The notes: generated by a model not told the origin, from the letters alone. Positions 16,917 through 25,860 are shown, numbered from the stretch's first letter. The stretch is 57,616 bases of DNA from Clostridia bacterium (GCA_017473345.1 JAFULL010000029.1:1-57616); one strand, 5' to 3'. Numbers and translations are program-made.

Positions 16917-17924
16917 ATGAACATTTATGATATTTCGGAACGTTCAGGCGTTTCCATCGCAACGGTTTCCCGAGTGCTCAACAACAGCCCGCACGTCAGC
17001 TGCAAAACACGCGAAAAAGTGCTGGCCGTCATGCAGGAATGCGGCTATGTACCCAACGCATTTGCCCGCGGCCTGGGTCTTAACACCATGAAGACCATCG
17101 GGCTTTTGTGCCCAAATGCTGCCGACCCTTATCTGGCTCAGGCGTTGGCCTATCTGGAAAGAGCCTTCCGCGGGCATGGTTACGACTGCCTGCTCATTTG
17201 TACAGGCAGCAACTTGGCCGACCGCATGCAAAACCTTGAAAAAATGAAAAGCCGTCACGTCGATGGCATGGTGCTGATGGGGTCAACGTTCATTGAAGAC
17301 AACGAGAAGGACAATGAATACATCCGTGCAGCTGCTCAGAGTATGCCGATTGTACTGCTGAATGGGTCATGTCAGTACGAAAACGTGTACTGCGTTTTGT
17401 GCGATGACCAGCAGGCCACAATGGAGGCTGTGCAGCACCTGGTGGATCATGGCAGCAAACGCATCCTATACCTGCATCACAGCCGCAACTACAGCGGTCA
17501 GAAAAAGCTGGCAGGTTATCTCTCAGGATTGGAAAGCCGCGGCATTGCCGTGGATGAAAACCTGATCCGCTTGTTCTCGCAGAACAAAACCAGCGTGGCA
17601 CAGGTACGTGATTACCTGCTTTCTCTCCATCAGGAAGGTCTGAACTTTGATGCAGTGCTCACATCAGAAGACATACTGGCTGTGGGTGCTGTGAAATATG
17701 CGCATGCTCTTGCGCTGCCCCTTCCGGAAAAACTAAGCATCATTGGTTACAATAACTCAACCATCTGTCACTGCTGCGATCCCGAGCTAACCAGTGTGGA
17801 CAACAAGCTGCAGGCATTGTGCGATCAATGTGTCGCCACAATGCTTGGCGTGCTGGAGGGAAGGGACATGCCGCAAAAAACCGTCTTCACAGGTGAGCTT
17901 GTCCGCCGCAGCAGCACCCGCTGA
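16917..17924 (+). CDS. LacI-family transcriptional regulator of hexuronate genes
   Basis: A 335-aa LacI/GalR regulator. The DNA-binding helix-turn-helix is at residues ~3-23 (YDISERSGVSIATVSRVLNN) with the hinge helix reaching ~55 (YVPNAFARGL). The rest is a periplasmic-binding-protein-like sensor domain with a C-terminal dimer core. The weak SD GGGGTGA suggests low expression. It lies divergent to uxaB and 45 nt upstream of uxaC. Two copies of the same operator at both promoters make it the probable repressor of uxaBA and of itself/uxaC. The inducer is presumably a hexuronate pathway intermediate, which is inference from context. Confidence 0.88.
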   Translation: MNIYDISERSGVSIATVSRVLNNSPHVSCKTREKVLAVMQECGYVPNAFARGLGLNTMKTIGLLCPNAADPYLAQALAYLERAFRGHGYDCLLICTGSNLADRMQNLEKMKSRHVDGMVLMGSTFIEDNEKDNEYIRAAAQSMPIVLLNGSCQYENVYCVLCDDQQATMEAVQHLVDHGSKRILYLHHSRNYSGQKKLAGYLSGLESRGIAVDENLIRLFSQNKTSVAQVRDYLLSLHQEGLNFDAVLTSEDILAVGAVKYAHALALPLPEKLSIIGYNNSTICHCCDPELTSVDNKLQALCDQCVATMLGVLEGRDMPQKTVFTGELVRRSSTR

Positions 17925-17969
17925 TTTCTCCTCAAAACCAATCAAATTTCTATAAAGGAGCGACTTCCA

Positions 17970-19382
17970 ATGCAAGCATTCATGGACAAAAATTTCCTGC
18001 TCAACACCGAAACCGCGCGGACCCTGTACCACGATTATGCTGCCAAGTGCCCCATCATCGACTACCACTGCCATCTGATCCCCCGTGAAATTTATGAAGA
18101 CCGTCGCTATGAAAACATCACCCAGGTATGGCTGGGCGGCGACCACTACAAGTGGCGCCTGATGCGCTGCGCCGGCGTGCCGGAAAAATACATCACCGGC
18201 AAGGAAACCAGCGACTATGAAAAATTCTGCAAGTGGGCCGAAGTCATCGGCAAGGGCATCGGCAATCCCCTGTATCACTGGAGCCACCTGGAGCTGCGCA
18301 ACTACTTCGGCTATCAGGGCGCGCTGAGCGCCAAGACGGCTGATGAAGTATGGAACCTGTGCAACGAAAAGCTGCAAAGCGAAGGCTACAGCGCCCGCGG
18401 CCTCATTTCCATGAGCAACGTTGACACCGTCTGCACCACCGACGACCCCATCGACAATCTGGAGTGGCACCAGAAGCTGGCTGCCGACGCCTCCTTCAAG
18501 ACCACTGTTCTGCCCGCATGGCGTCCCGACAAGGCCGTCAACATTGAAAAGCCTGACTTTGCCGAATATATCGCCAAGCTGGCCGCGGCTGCCGAAATGG
18601 AAATCAGGACCTTTGCCGACGTCAAGACCGCTCTTGCCCGCCGCATGGACTTCTTTGCCGCCAACAACTGCTGCCTGAGCGACCATGGTTTGAACTACGT
18701 GGTGTATCTGCCCGCAAGTGATGAAGAAGTTGAATCCATTTTTGCCCGCCGCATGGCCGGTGAAGAGCTGACCGCTGTGGAAGTTGACAACTACAAGACC
18801 GCCTGCATGATGTTCTGCGCCAAGCAGTACAAGGACCGCAACTGGACCATGCAGCTGCACTACGGCTGCCGCCGCGACAACAACCTGACCCGCTATGCTC
18901 AGATGGGTCCTGATACCGGCTACGATTGCATCGACAACACTGCCTCCTCCACCCAGACCGCTGCCTTCCTTGGCGCGATCGAAGCGGCGGATGCTCTGCC
19001 CCAGACCATCCTGTACAGTCTCAACCCCAACGACAACCAGGCCATCGGCACCATCTGCGGCTGCTTCCAGTCTGACGAAGCCGTCAGCAAGATCCAGCAC
19101 GGTTCTGCCTGGTGGTTCAACGATCACTTCCAGGGCATGATCGATCAGCTGACCAGCCTTGCCAACCTTGGCTATCTGGCCGGTTTCGTGGGCATGCTCA
19201 CCGACAGCCGCAGCTTCCTGAGCTATCCCCGCCACGAGTACTTCCGCCGTATCCTGTGCCGACTGCTTGGCGAGTGGGTCGAAGACGGCCGTTTCCCCAA
19301 TGACATGGATCTGCTGGGCGAGATCGTCCGCGGCATCAGCTACGAAAATGCCAAGAAGTATTTCCACTTCGCCAGCAAGTAA
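17970..19382 (+). CDS. uxaC: Glucuronate/galacturonate isomerase
   Basis: A 470-aa member of the amidohydrolase-superfamily uronate isomerases, normal length. The metal-binding HxH is His33/His35 in IIDYHCHLIP. Other UxaC landmarks are NVDTVCTTDDP (~150), LPAWRPDKAV (~180), AKQYKDRNWTMQLHYGCRR and the C-terminal SYPRHEYFRRILCRLLGEWVE. It interconverts D-galacturonate/D-tagaturonate and D-glucuronate/D-fructuronate. SD AAAGGAG. It is co-transcribed with the LacI-type regulator and closed by a strong terminator. Codon choice is strongly biased to C-ending codons, as in a highly expressed gene. Confidence 0.96.
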   Translation: MQAFMDKNFLLNTETARTLYHDYAAKCPIIDYHCHLIPREIYEDRRYENITQVWLGGDHYKWRLMRCAGVPEKYITGKETSDYEKFCKWAEVIGKGIGNPLYHWSHLELRNYFGYQGALSAKTADEVWNLCNEKLQSEGYSARGLISMSNVDTVCTTDDPIDNLEWHQKLAADASFKTTVLPAWRPDKAVNIEKPDFAEYIAKLAAAAEMEIRTFADVKTALARRMDFFAANNCCLSDHGLNYVVYLPASDEEVESIFARRMAGEELTAVEVDNYKTACMMFCAKQYKDRNWTMQLHYGCRRDNNLTRYAQMGPDTGYDCIDNTASSTQTAAFLGAIEAADALPQTILYSLNPNDNQAIGTICGCFQSDEAVSKIQHGSAWWFNDHFQGMIDQLTSLANLGYLAGFVGMLTDSRSFLSYPRHEYFRRILCRLLGEWVEDGRFPNDMDLLGEIVRGISYENAKKYFHFASK

Positions 19383-19391
19383 TTTTCCTTC

Positions 19392-19417
19392 AGGCCGCCT
19401 GTATAAGGCGGCCTTTT
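19392..19417 (+). terminator. Intrinsic terminator of uxaC
   Basis: Stem AGGCCGCCT / AGGCGGCCT (19392-19400 with 19406-19414) followed by TTT. Confidence 0.85.
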
Positions 19418-19424
19418 CATATGT

Positions 19425-19456
19425 AAAAAGGCCATTCCCTTTCGGGAATGGCCTTT
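19425..19456 (-). terminator. Intrinsic terminator of the uracil permease gene
   Basis: A 13-bp stem (19427-19439 with 19444-19456) with a 4-nt loop. On the minus strand it is followed by a T-run, 16 nt behind the permease stop at 19473. Confidence 0.85.
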
Positions 19457-19472
19457 GCAGTGCGGTTTTTGA

Positions 19473-20804
19473 TTACACCTTGAAGTTCACAGAGGTATCG
19501 CCCTGCTGGCTCTTGCCAAACTCGTAGTCATTGCCAGGCAGAACAGCATTCACGATGATGCCGACCAGAGCAGCCACAGCCAGACCGGACAGGCTGATGT
19601 TAGCGCTGCCCACAGCGAAGGAGATGGAACCGGCAGCAGAGAAGTTAATGCCCAGAGCCAGGGACATGATCAGCGCAGCGATGATCACGTTGCGGGACTT
19701 GGTGAAGTCAACCTGGTTCTCAACCACGTTGCGCACGCCAACAGCGGAGATCATGCCGTAGAGGATGAGGCTCACGCCGCCGATGGTGGCGGTGGGCATG
19801 CAGGAGACCAGCGCAGCAAACTTGGGAGAGAAGGAGAAGAAGATGGCCAGGAAGGCCGCAATGCGCACAACCTTGGGATCATACACCCTGGTCAGCGCCA
19901 GCACACCGGTGTTCTCGCCGTAGGTGGTGTTGGCGGGAGCGCCGAACAGAGCGGCCAGAGCGGTGGCCAGGCCGTCGCCCAGCAGGGAGCGATGCAGGCC
20001 GGGCTCCTCGATGAAGTTCTTTTCAACGGTGGAGGAGATGGCGCACATGTCGCCGATATGCTCAACGATGGTGGCCAGAGCGATGGGCATGATCGTGATG
20101 ATGGCGGAGATCAGCAGGGAGCCGTCGCAGCCCTTGAACAGGGAGAAGGCGGTGTCCTTCCACTGGAAGGGAACGCCGATCCAGGCGGCTTCCTTCACGG
20201 GGGTGAAGTCAACCTGACCGCACAGGGCGGCAACCAGATAGGAGCCCACAACACCCAGCAGGATGGGAATGATCTTGATCATGCCCTTGCCCCAGATGTT
20301 GGCCACGATCACGATGGCGATGGCCAGAATGGCGATCCACCAGTTGGCGGCGCAGTTGTTGATGGCGCTGTTGGCCAGGGTCATACCGATGCAGATGATG
20401 ATGGGGCCGGTCACGATGGGCGGGAAGAAGCGCATGACCTTATGAGCGCCGAAAGCCTTGAACATGGCAGCCAGCAGCACATACAGCAGACCCGCGCAGG
20501 CAACACCTACGCCAGCGTAGGGGATCCAGTTCAGCTCAGCAGTGTTGCCGAACATGGCGTTGACAGCAGCATAGCCGCCGATGAAGGCAAAAGAGGAACC
20601 CAGGAAAGCGGGAACCTTGCCCTTGGTGAGGAAGTGGAACAGCAGAGTGCCCAGGCCCGCGAACAGCAGCGTAGCGCTCACGCTCAGACCGGTCAGCGCA
20701 GGCACCAGCACCGTCGCGCCAAACATGGCAAACATGTGCTGGAAGCCCAGCAGCAGCATCTTGGGCATTCCCAGTTCACGAGCATTCCAGATACCTTTCT
20801 CCAT
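19473..20804 (-). CDS. uraA: Uracil permease (NCS2 family)
   Basis: A 443-aa integral membrane protein with about 14 hydrophobic segments. The N-terminus GFQHMFAMFGATVLVPALTGL and the segment KVPAFLGSSFAF fit UraA/PyrP-type uracil:proton symporters. The NCS2 signature appears as GAPANTTYGENTGVLALTRV, with the substrate-contacting Glu in YGENTG. It imports uracil. SD AAGGG about 10 nt upstream. It is transcribed alone from a consensus promoter with a 190-nt leader that contains an attenuator-like terminator, as is common for pyrimidine-regulated permeases. Xanthine transport is a less likely alternative. Confidence 0.9.
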   Translation of the reverse strand: MEKGIWNARELGMPKMLLLGFQHMFAMFGATVLVPALTGLSVSATLLFAGLGTLLFHFLTKGKVPAFLGSSFAFIGGYAAVNAMFGNTAELNWIPYAGVGVACAGLLYVLLAAMFKAFGAHKVMRFFPPIVTGPIIICIGMTLANSAINNCAANWWIAILAIAIVIVANIWGKGMIKIIPILLGVVGSYLVAALCGQVDFTPVKEAAWIGVPFQWKDTAFSLFKGCDGSLLISAIITIMPIALATIVEHIGDMCAISSTVEKNFIEEPGLHRSLLGDGLATALAALFGAPANTTYGENTGVLALTRVYDPKVVRIAAFLAIFFSFSPKFAALVSCMPTATIGGVSLILYGMISAVGVRNVVENQVDFTKSRNVIIAALIMSLALGINFSAAGSISFAVGSANISLSGLAVAALVGIIVNAVLPGNDYEFGKSQQGDTSVNFKV

Positions 20805-20847
20805 GAAAACCCATCCCTTCTGTATCGTAGAAAGATCATTGTATGCT

Positions 20848-20865
20848 AAACAGCCTTGGCTGTTT
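20848..20865. repeat. Short perfect dyad in the permease leader
   Basis: AAACAGCC-TT-GGCTGTTT, close to the permease start codon. On the plus strand it is followed by a T-rich run. It may be an RNA hairpin or a protein site. Confidence 0.45.
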
Positions 20866-20897
20866 TCGCCTTTTTTACGTCCTTCGCACGTATCTGC

Positions 20898-20927
20898 AAA
20901 AAAAGAACCCCGTCCGGCTGGACAAGG
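20898..20927 (-). promoter_or_regulatory. Attenuator (leader terminator) upstream of uraA
   Basis: The minus-strand stem CCTTGTCC / GGACGGGG has loop AGCC and is followed by TTCTTTTTTT, about 95 nt before the start codon and about 65 nt after the expected transcript start. A GC-rich hairpin (around 20935-20975) precedes it and could be the sensing element. The usual PyrR-binding loop sequence is not seen. Confidence 0.65.
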
Positions 20928-20997
20928 TGCAAAGGCTTCCGTCGCCGCAGCCCGCCGGGGAGCGTGCGGACGATGTCATATTTGTTTACCGCAAGCG

Positions 20998-21026
20998 AGT
21001 ATAGCACATGCAGGCCGGTTTGTCAA
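20998..21026 (-). promoter_or_regulatory. Consensus sigma-A promoter of uraA
   Basis: Minus strand TTGACA (21021-21026), 17 nt, TATACT (20998-21003) with a TGn extension. It lies just behind the AraC gene's stop. Confidence 0.85.
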
Positions 21027-21047
21027 AGAAAAAAGCAACAAAATCCG

Positions 21048-21809
21048 TCAGCTTTTGATGCCGGAATGCTCTTTGCGCCATTCGCGCGGCGTTTTGTTCA
21101 TACAGGCTTTGAAAATCTTTCGGAAATAGGAAGACGAGCTGAAACCCAGCCGTGTGCTGATCTCCTCGATGGACAGGTCCGTCGTTCTGAGAAGTTCCGC
21201 TGCTTTTTCGCAGTTCACCTGCTGCCGAACAGTATTGGGCGTGGTGTTGAGCTTTTTTCGAAACAGCAGGTACAGCGTTGCCGGGCTTACGCCGCACGTC
21301 TGCGCTACATCTGTCATTCGAACAAGCGGCCTGAGCCGAATCTCTCCAATCGCTTTTTCCAGCAGCATATCCGGCTGGCTGAGCGGTTCAGACTGCATGA
21401 ACGGCTGTACCAGTCCAAAAAAAGCGTAAAGCAATCCCACCGAAAGCGGATCCGCCACTTTGCGCGCAGAAAGCTTGCGGTATATATCAACAGCTTCATC
21501 CGGACAGTTTAATTTCTGCAGCCGGTATGGGGCTCGTCCGGAAACGGGCAGATATTTGAAACCCAGCGAATCAAAACGCACCGGCACGCCGCCTCCCCAG
21601 ATCGAACGATAGCGGCAGCCTTTGGGGATGTAGAAAAAATCCCCTTCTTCCAGTTCAAGCCTTTCTGTTTCGGTGATAATACACCCATGCCCATTGATGA
21701 TACGCCCCAGATAGTGGCTGGGACTGCCATGGCTTGCATCATGACGGTAAGCACGCTGATAGCTATATTCCACCAATACAAAGCTATTTTGGAATTCTGT
21801 GTCATTCAT
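21048..21809 (-). CDS. AraC-family transcriptional regulator
   Basis: A 253-aa protein. Residues ~1-110 form a cupin-like sensor domain (LGRIINGHGCIITETERLELEEGDFFYIPKG), and residues ~150-253 carry the two AraC helix-turn-helix motifs (MTDVAQTCGVSPATLYLLFRKK; LSIEEISTRLGFSSSSYFRKIFKACMNKTPREWRK). The sensor probably binds a sugar. It is divergent from an SDR epimerase gene with overlapping promoters, so it likely controls that gene and itself. The SD is weak (AGGATAAGG). No terminator separates it from the uraA promoter. Confidence 0.88.
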   Translation of the reverse strand: MNDTEFQNSFVLVEYSYQRAYRHDASHGSPSHYLGRIINGHGCIITETERLELEEGDFFYIPKGCRYRSIWGGGVPVRFDSLGFKYLPVSGRAPYRLQKLNCPDEAVDIYRKLSARKVADPLSVGLLYAFFGLVQPFMQSEPLSQPDMLLEKAIGEIRLRPLVRMTDVAQTCGVSPATLYLLFRKKLNTTPNTVRQQVNCEKAAELLRTTDLSIEEISTRLGFSSSSYFRKIFKACMNKTPREWRKEHSGIKS

Positions 21810-21854
21810 TGCCTTATCCTAACTCTTTTCAGAGAATTTTACCTGTTTTATTCA

Positions 21855-21883
21855 ATTATATTCTATTGTTTCCCCAAGAGCAA
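21855..21883 (-). promoter_or_regulatory. Promoter of the AraC-family gene
   Basis: Minus strand TTGCTC (21878-21883), 17 nt, TATAAT (21855-21860). It overlaps the opposing epimerase promoter. Confidence 0.65.
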
Positions 21884-21894
21884 GAGGCGATAAT
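21866..21894 (+). promoter_or_regulatory. Promoter of the SDR epimerase gene
   Basis: TTGTTT (21866-21871), 17 nt, GATAAT (21889-21894). The weak boxes suit an activator-dependent promoter. Confidence 0.5.
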
Positions 21895-21922
21895 ACAATT
21901 ATCAAATATGGGAGGCATCCAT

Positions 21923-22876
21923 ATGAATCAGAATCGCAAAATTCTTGTCATTGGCGGAACGGGCGCCATGGGCACCTACCTTGTGCCCAAACTGGCTGAA
22001 GACGGCTATCAGGTAGACGTTATCTCCATGGACGATGTTGTTTCCCCCTATTCCAATCTGCACTATTTCAAGGGCAAGGCTGATGAGCTGGTACCGGAAT
22101 TCGTGAAGAACCATTACGACGCCATCGTCGACTTCATGATCTACCCCACCGAGAAATTCCGCGCCGTCCACCCCATGCTGCTTGGCAACACCGACCATTA
22201 CATTTTCCTGTCCAGCTATCGCGTCTTTGACGAAACCAAGGGCTGGACAAAAGAAGATTCCCCTCAGATCCTGGACGCATCCGACGACCAGCGTTTCCTG
22301 GCCACCGATGACTACGCGCTGCTCAAGTCCCGCGGCGAGGACATTCTGGAACAGTCCTCCTTCCGAAACTGGACGGTCATCCGCCCCGCCATCACCTATT
22401 CGCAGAAGCGCTGTCAGCTGGTCACACTGGAGCGTCATCAGCTGCTGCCGTTCATCCGCAGCAATACGCCCGTGCTGCTGCCTGCCGCTGCCATGCCTGT
22501 GCAGGGCACTATGACCTGGGCGGGCGACGTGGCCGAGATGATCCGCAGGCTGCTTCTGAAGGAAGGCGCACTGTGCGACTATTTCAACGTGACGACCTCC
22601 GAACATCATACCTGGGCCGAGGTTGCTGAGTACTACCGCGATCTTTTCAACCTGGACTGCCAGCTGGTGGAAGAAGAACCCTTCATCCAATACTTCTGGG
22701 GCCATGCCTCCGCCGATGAGCAGTATCGCCGCACCATGCAGCTGCGTTACGACCGCCTGTTCGAGCGCCAGATGGACAACAGCAAGATCCTCAACTTCAC
22801 GGGTCTGAAGCAGTCTGATCTCACTCCCCTGTACGAAGGGCTCAAGCGCGAGCGTGAATCTCTGCTTGCCGATTGA
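21923..22876 (+). CDS. NAD(P)-dependent epimerase/dehydratase (extended SDR)
   Basis: A 317-aa Rossmann protein. The cofactor loop is ILVIGGTGAMGTYL (GGxGxxG, residues ~7-20). The classical YxxxK is weakly preserved (a Tyr near DDYALLKSRGE, ~140-146), so redox activity is probable. A substrate domain with WAGDVAEMI fills the C-terminal half. It resembles NAD-dependent epimerase/dehydratase proteins found next to sugar regulators. The start before NQNRK has GGGAGG 7 nt upstream. A longer start runs back through the promoter. It is transcribed alone, opposite its likely AraC regulator, with its own terminator. Confidence 0.8.
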   Translation: MNQNRKILVIGGTGAMGTYLVPKLAEDGYQVDVISMDDVVSPYSNLHYFKGKADELVPEFVKNHYDAIVDFMIYPTEKFRAVHPMLLGNTDHYIFLSSYRVFDETKGWTKEDSPQILDASDDQRFLATDDYALLKSRGEDILEQSSFRNWTVIRPAITYSQKRCQLVTLERHQLLPFIRSNTPVLLPAAAMPVQGTMTWAGDVAEMIRRLLLKEGALCDYFNVTTSEHHTWAEVAEYYRDLFNLDCQLVEEEPFIQYFWGHASADEQYRRTMQLRYDRLFERQMDNSKILNFTGLKQSDLTPLYEGLKRERESLLAD

Positions 22877-22888
22877 TTTATCTCATTC

Positions 22889-22917
22889 ACTCCGCCTGCA
22901 CGAGCGGAGTTTTTTTG
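22889..22917 (+). terminator. Intrinsic terminator of the SDR epimerase gene
   Basis: Stem ACTCCGC / GCGGAGT (22889-22895 with 22904-22910) followed by seven T. Confidence 0.85.
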
Positions 22918-22947
22918 TTCGTTTTTTCAAACAATGCGACGTCTTCA

Positions 22948-22977
22948 TTGACAGCATTCCTTTTTTTCATCTATAAT
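22948..22977 (+). promoter_or_regulatory. Sigma-A promoter of ald
   Basis: TTGACA (22948-22953), 18 nt, TATAAT (22972-22977). Confidence 0.85.
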
Positions 22978-23021
22978 AAAATCCGTTTTTTGACTTTTCC
23001 ACATACAAGGAGTGATCTTTC

Positions 23022-24137
23022 ATGATCATCGGAACCACAAAAGAACTCAAAAACCATGAATATCGTGTCGGCCTGACGCCTGACAACATTCTCAGCTTTG
23101 TGGCGCATGGCCACACCGTATATGTTGAAACCCGCGCCGGTGAAGGCGCAGGCTTTTCGGATGAGGCCTATACCGCAGCGGGCGCTGTTGTGCTGGATAC
23201 CGCTGCCGAGGTTTACGCCAAGTGCGACATGATCGTAAAGGTGAAGGAACCCGAGCCCAGCGAATACAACCTGCTGCGCGAAGGTCAGCTGTTGTTCACC
23301 TATCTGCATCTGGCAGCCAACCCGCAGCTGGCGGCTGAGCTCATCCAGCGCGGCGTGAATGCTGTGGCCTATGAAACCATCACCGACAAGGAAGGCAATC
23401 TTCCCTGTCTGCGCCCCATGAGTCAGGTGGCCGGCCGTCTGAGCATTCAGGAAGGCGCGAAGTATCTGGAGCGCAGCTTTGGCGGACGCGGCCTGCTGCT
23501 GGGCGGCGTTCCCGGTGTGGAACGCGGTAAGATCGCCATCATCGGCGGCGGCATCGCGGGTACCTATGCTGCCAAGGCCGCCGTCGGCATGGACGCGCAG
23601 GTCACGCTGCTGGACATTAACCTCAACCGTCTGTCCTATCTGGAAGATGTTTTCGGCGCTTCCGTCACCACGCTGTACAGCACTGAGGCCAACATCCGCA
23701 AGTGCCTCGCCGAGGCCGATCTGGTCATCGGTTCGGTACTGATTCCCGGCGGCGCTACGCCCAAGCTGGTGCGCCGCGAGCATCTCAAGCTGATGAAGAA
23801 AGGCGCTGTCATCGTTGACATCGCCATCGACCAGGGCGGCTGCTGCGAATCCTCCCACGTGACCACGCACGACAATCCCGTATTCATCGAAGACGGCGTT
23901 GTGCATTACTGCGTTGGCAACATGCCCGGTGCTGTGCCCTACACCTCCACCGTCGCCCTGTCCAACGCCACCTTCCGCTATGCCATGCAGATGGCGGATC
24001 TCGGTCTGGAAGAGGCCGCCCGCAAGGATCCCGGCCTTGCCAAGGGGATCAACATCTGCAATCACCAATGCACCAACCGCAACGTGGCTGACAGCCTTGG
24101 ATTGAGCTATATGCCCGTTGAAGAAGTCATCGGCTGA
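23022..24137 (+). CDS. ald: Alanine dehydrogenase
   Basis: A 371-aa enzyme of exact family length. Key residues all sit at the standard positions: Arg15 (EYRVGLTP), Lys75 (VKVKEP), His96 (YLHLAANP) and Asp270 (VDIAIDQGG). The NAD-binding loop GGGIAGTYAA is at ~176-184. It interconverts L-alanine and pyruvate plus ammonia with NAD. SD AAGGAG. Single-gene unit from a consensus promoter, ended by a terminator shared with araB. In a spore former it may serve alanine use and sporulation, but this locus shows no sporulation promoter. Confidence 0.96.
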   Translation: MIIGTTKELKNHEYRVGLTPDNILSFVAHGHTVYVETRAGEGAGFSDEAYTAAGAVVLDTAAEVYAKCDMIVKVKEPEPSEYNLLREGQLLFTYLHLAANPQLAAELIQRGVNAVAYETITDKEGNLPCLRPMSQVAGRLSIQEGAKYLERSFGGRGLLLGGVPGVERGKIAIIGGGIAGTYAAKAAVGMDAQVTLLDINLNRLSYLEDVFGASVTTLYSTEANIRKCLAEADLVIGSVLIPGGATPKLVRREHLKLMKKGAVIVDIAIDQGGCCESSHVTTHDNPVFIEDGVVHYCVGNMPGAVPYTSTVALSNATFRYAMQMADLGLEEAARKDPGLAKGINICNHQCTNRNVADSLGLSYMPVEEVIG

Positions 24138-24149
24138 TGATGAGTAAAA

Positions 24150-24180
24150 ACCAGACGCTTTTCAGCGTCTGGTTTTCTTT
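24150..24180. terminator. Bidirectional terminator between ald and araB
   Basis: An 11-bp stem (24150-24160 with 24165-24175), TTTC loop, with T- and A-runs on both sides. It serves both converging genes. Confidence 0.85.
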
Positions 24181-25849
24181 ATCTGAATTCCTTTTGCCTT
24201 CGGCTGATTTCCTTCAGCCTGTGCATCACATCGTTGCCTCCCCGGCCAAACCAGTCGTGCAGCTTAAGATATTCTGCATACAGTTCATCATAGATGCCAG
24301 CATTTTCTGCGACAGGTTCATAAATTTTCTCGTCCAGTGCACCCATTTCATTTGATGCCGTGACGATGTCATCATATCCGCCGCGCGCGCTTCCGGCGGC
24401 CACAGCGCCAAAAATGGCACTGCCCAGTGCAGGCGCTTCATTCGAACGAACCACTTCGAGCCTGCGTCCCAGCACGTCGGCATAGATCTGCATGAGCATG
24501 GCGTTCTTTTTGGCAATGCCGCCGCACACGCGCACTTCATGAATGGCGACGCCGTGTGCCTCAAAGTTTTCAACAATCACGCGCGTACCGTAAGCTGTGG
24601 CCTCAATCAGCGCACGGTAGATTTCCTCCGGCTTTGTCTGCAGGCTCAGTCCCGCAATCAGGCCGCTGAGATCAGCATCCATCAGCACAGAACGGTTGCC
24701 GTTCCACCAGTCCAGCGCAATCAGCCCGCTTTCGCCCGGACACAGCTTTTGCGCCTTTTTTGTAAGCAGTGCATGAACGCTCACGCCTTTTTCTTCAGCC
24801 TCATGCACATAGTCAGCCGGAACGCAGTGATCCACAAACCACTTGAAGTGATCTCCGCAGCAGCTTTGGCCAGCCTCGTATGCATACCAACCCGGGATCA
24901 TGCCATTTTCCGCCATGTTCAGCAGCCCCGGCACCTCATGCTCGTTTCCATCCAGCACCAGATGTGCGCCGGACGTACCCAGAATCAGCACCAGCTTTCC
25001 GGCCTCTGCCACACCTGCAGCGGGCAGTCCGGCATGCGCATCAACGCAGGTGACCGATACGGCTGTACCCATGGCAAGGCCGGTCACCTCTGCGCCAAAG
25101 GCGTTGATTTCTCCAGCTTTTGCACCAAGCGGCAACAGCTCATGGCTCAGTTTTTCCGTCACGCCCGCAAGCCGCTGATCGACTGCTGAGAGAAACGCCT
25201 TGGACGGATAACCGTCGTGTTCATTCCAGAACAGCTTGTAGCTGGCCGGATTGGCTGAGCAGGCGCGCGTTCCTGTGATCTGCTGAATGATCCAGTCCCC
25301 CGCCTCCACAAAACGGTCGGCGGCTTCGTATACCTCCGGCGCCTCTTCAATGATCTGCCAAAGTCTCGGCAGCATCAGTTCGGACGAAATGCGCCCGCCG
25401 CACCGTGCAAGAAAGTTTTCGCCGCGCTGATTGGCAACCTGTGTCATGCGGTTTGCATATTCCTGTGCCGCATGATGTTTCCACAGCATAACCCACGCAT
25501 AGGGATTGGACGCAAAGGCAGGCGTCAGGCAAAGCGGCGCGCCTTTCTCGTCCACCGCAAGCGTGGTGCTGGAGGTGAAATCCACACCCATGCCGATAAT
25601 ATCCTTCGCATCCACCCCGGCCTGGCAGATCACCTCATACATCACTTCATGCAGACAGTCCACATAATCCTGCGGATGCTGCAGGGCCCAATCCGGCCTG
25701 AGCGGCGTACCATCCGGCAAGCTGCTTGTCATAACCGCATGCGGGTAATCCCTTGATACACATGCAAGCTCGCGTCCTGTTCCGACCTCTGCGATCAGCG
25801 CGCGTACAGCCAGCGTGCCAAAGTCAACGCCTACCGTGTATTTTGCCAT
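24179..25849 (-). CDS. araB: Ribulokinase
   Basis: A 556-aa FGGY-family kinase, normal for AraB. The N-terminus YTVGVDFGTLAVRALI is the ATP-binding phosphate-1 segment. MGVDFTSST, CVDAHAGLPAAG, the phosphate-2 loop LILGTSGAHLVL and the late adenosine motif VCGGIAKKNAMLMQIYAD are AraB-like. It phosphorylates L-ribulose to L-ribulose-5-phosphate. SD AAGGAG overlaps the end of the FAD oxidoreductase gene upstream, and the two form one operon. araA, araD and arabinose transport genes are absent here, so the substrate could be another ketopentose. Confidence 0.9.
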   Translation of the reverse strand: MAKYTVGVDFGTLAVRALIAEVGTGRELACVSRDYPHAVMTSSLPDGTPLRPDWALQHPQDYVDCLHEVMYEVICQAGVDAKDIIGMGVDFTSSTTLAVDEKGAPLCLTPAFASNPYAWVMLWKHHAAQEYANRMTQVANQRGENFLARCGGRISSELMLPRLWQIIEEAPEVYEAADRFVEAGDWIIQQITGTRACSANPASYKLFWNEHDGYPSKAFLSAVDQRLAGVTEKLSHELLPLGAKAGEINAFGAEVTGLAMGTAVSVTCVDAHAGLPAAGVAEAGKLVLILGTSGAHLVLDGNEHEVPGLLNMAENGMIPGWYAYEAGQSCCGDHFKWFVDHCVPADYVHEAEEKGVSVHALLTKKAQKLCPGESGLIALDWWNGNRSVLMDADLSGLIAGLSLQTKPEEIYRALIEATAYGTRVIVENFEAHGVAIHEVRVCGGIAKKNAMLMQIYADVLGRRLEVVRSNEAPALGSAIFGAVAAGSARGGYDDIVTASNEMGALDEKIYEPVAENAGIYDELYAEYLKLHDWFGRGGNDVMHRLKEISRRQKEFR

Positions 25850-25860
25850 ATCGTTTCTCC

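Noticed and set aside
17787-19367. 526-codon open frame antisense to uxaC
   Set aside because: It mirrors a highly biased gene; no motif or ribosome site.
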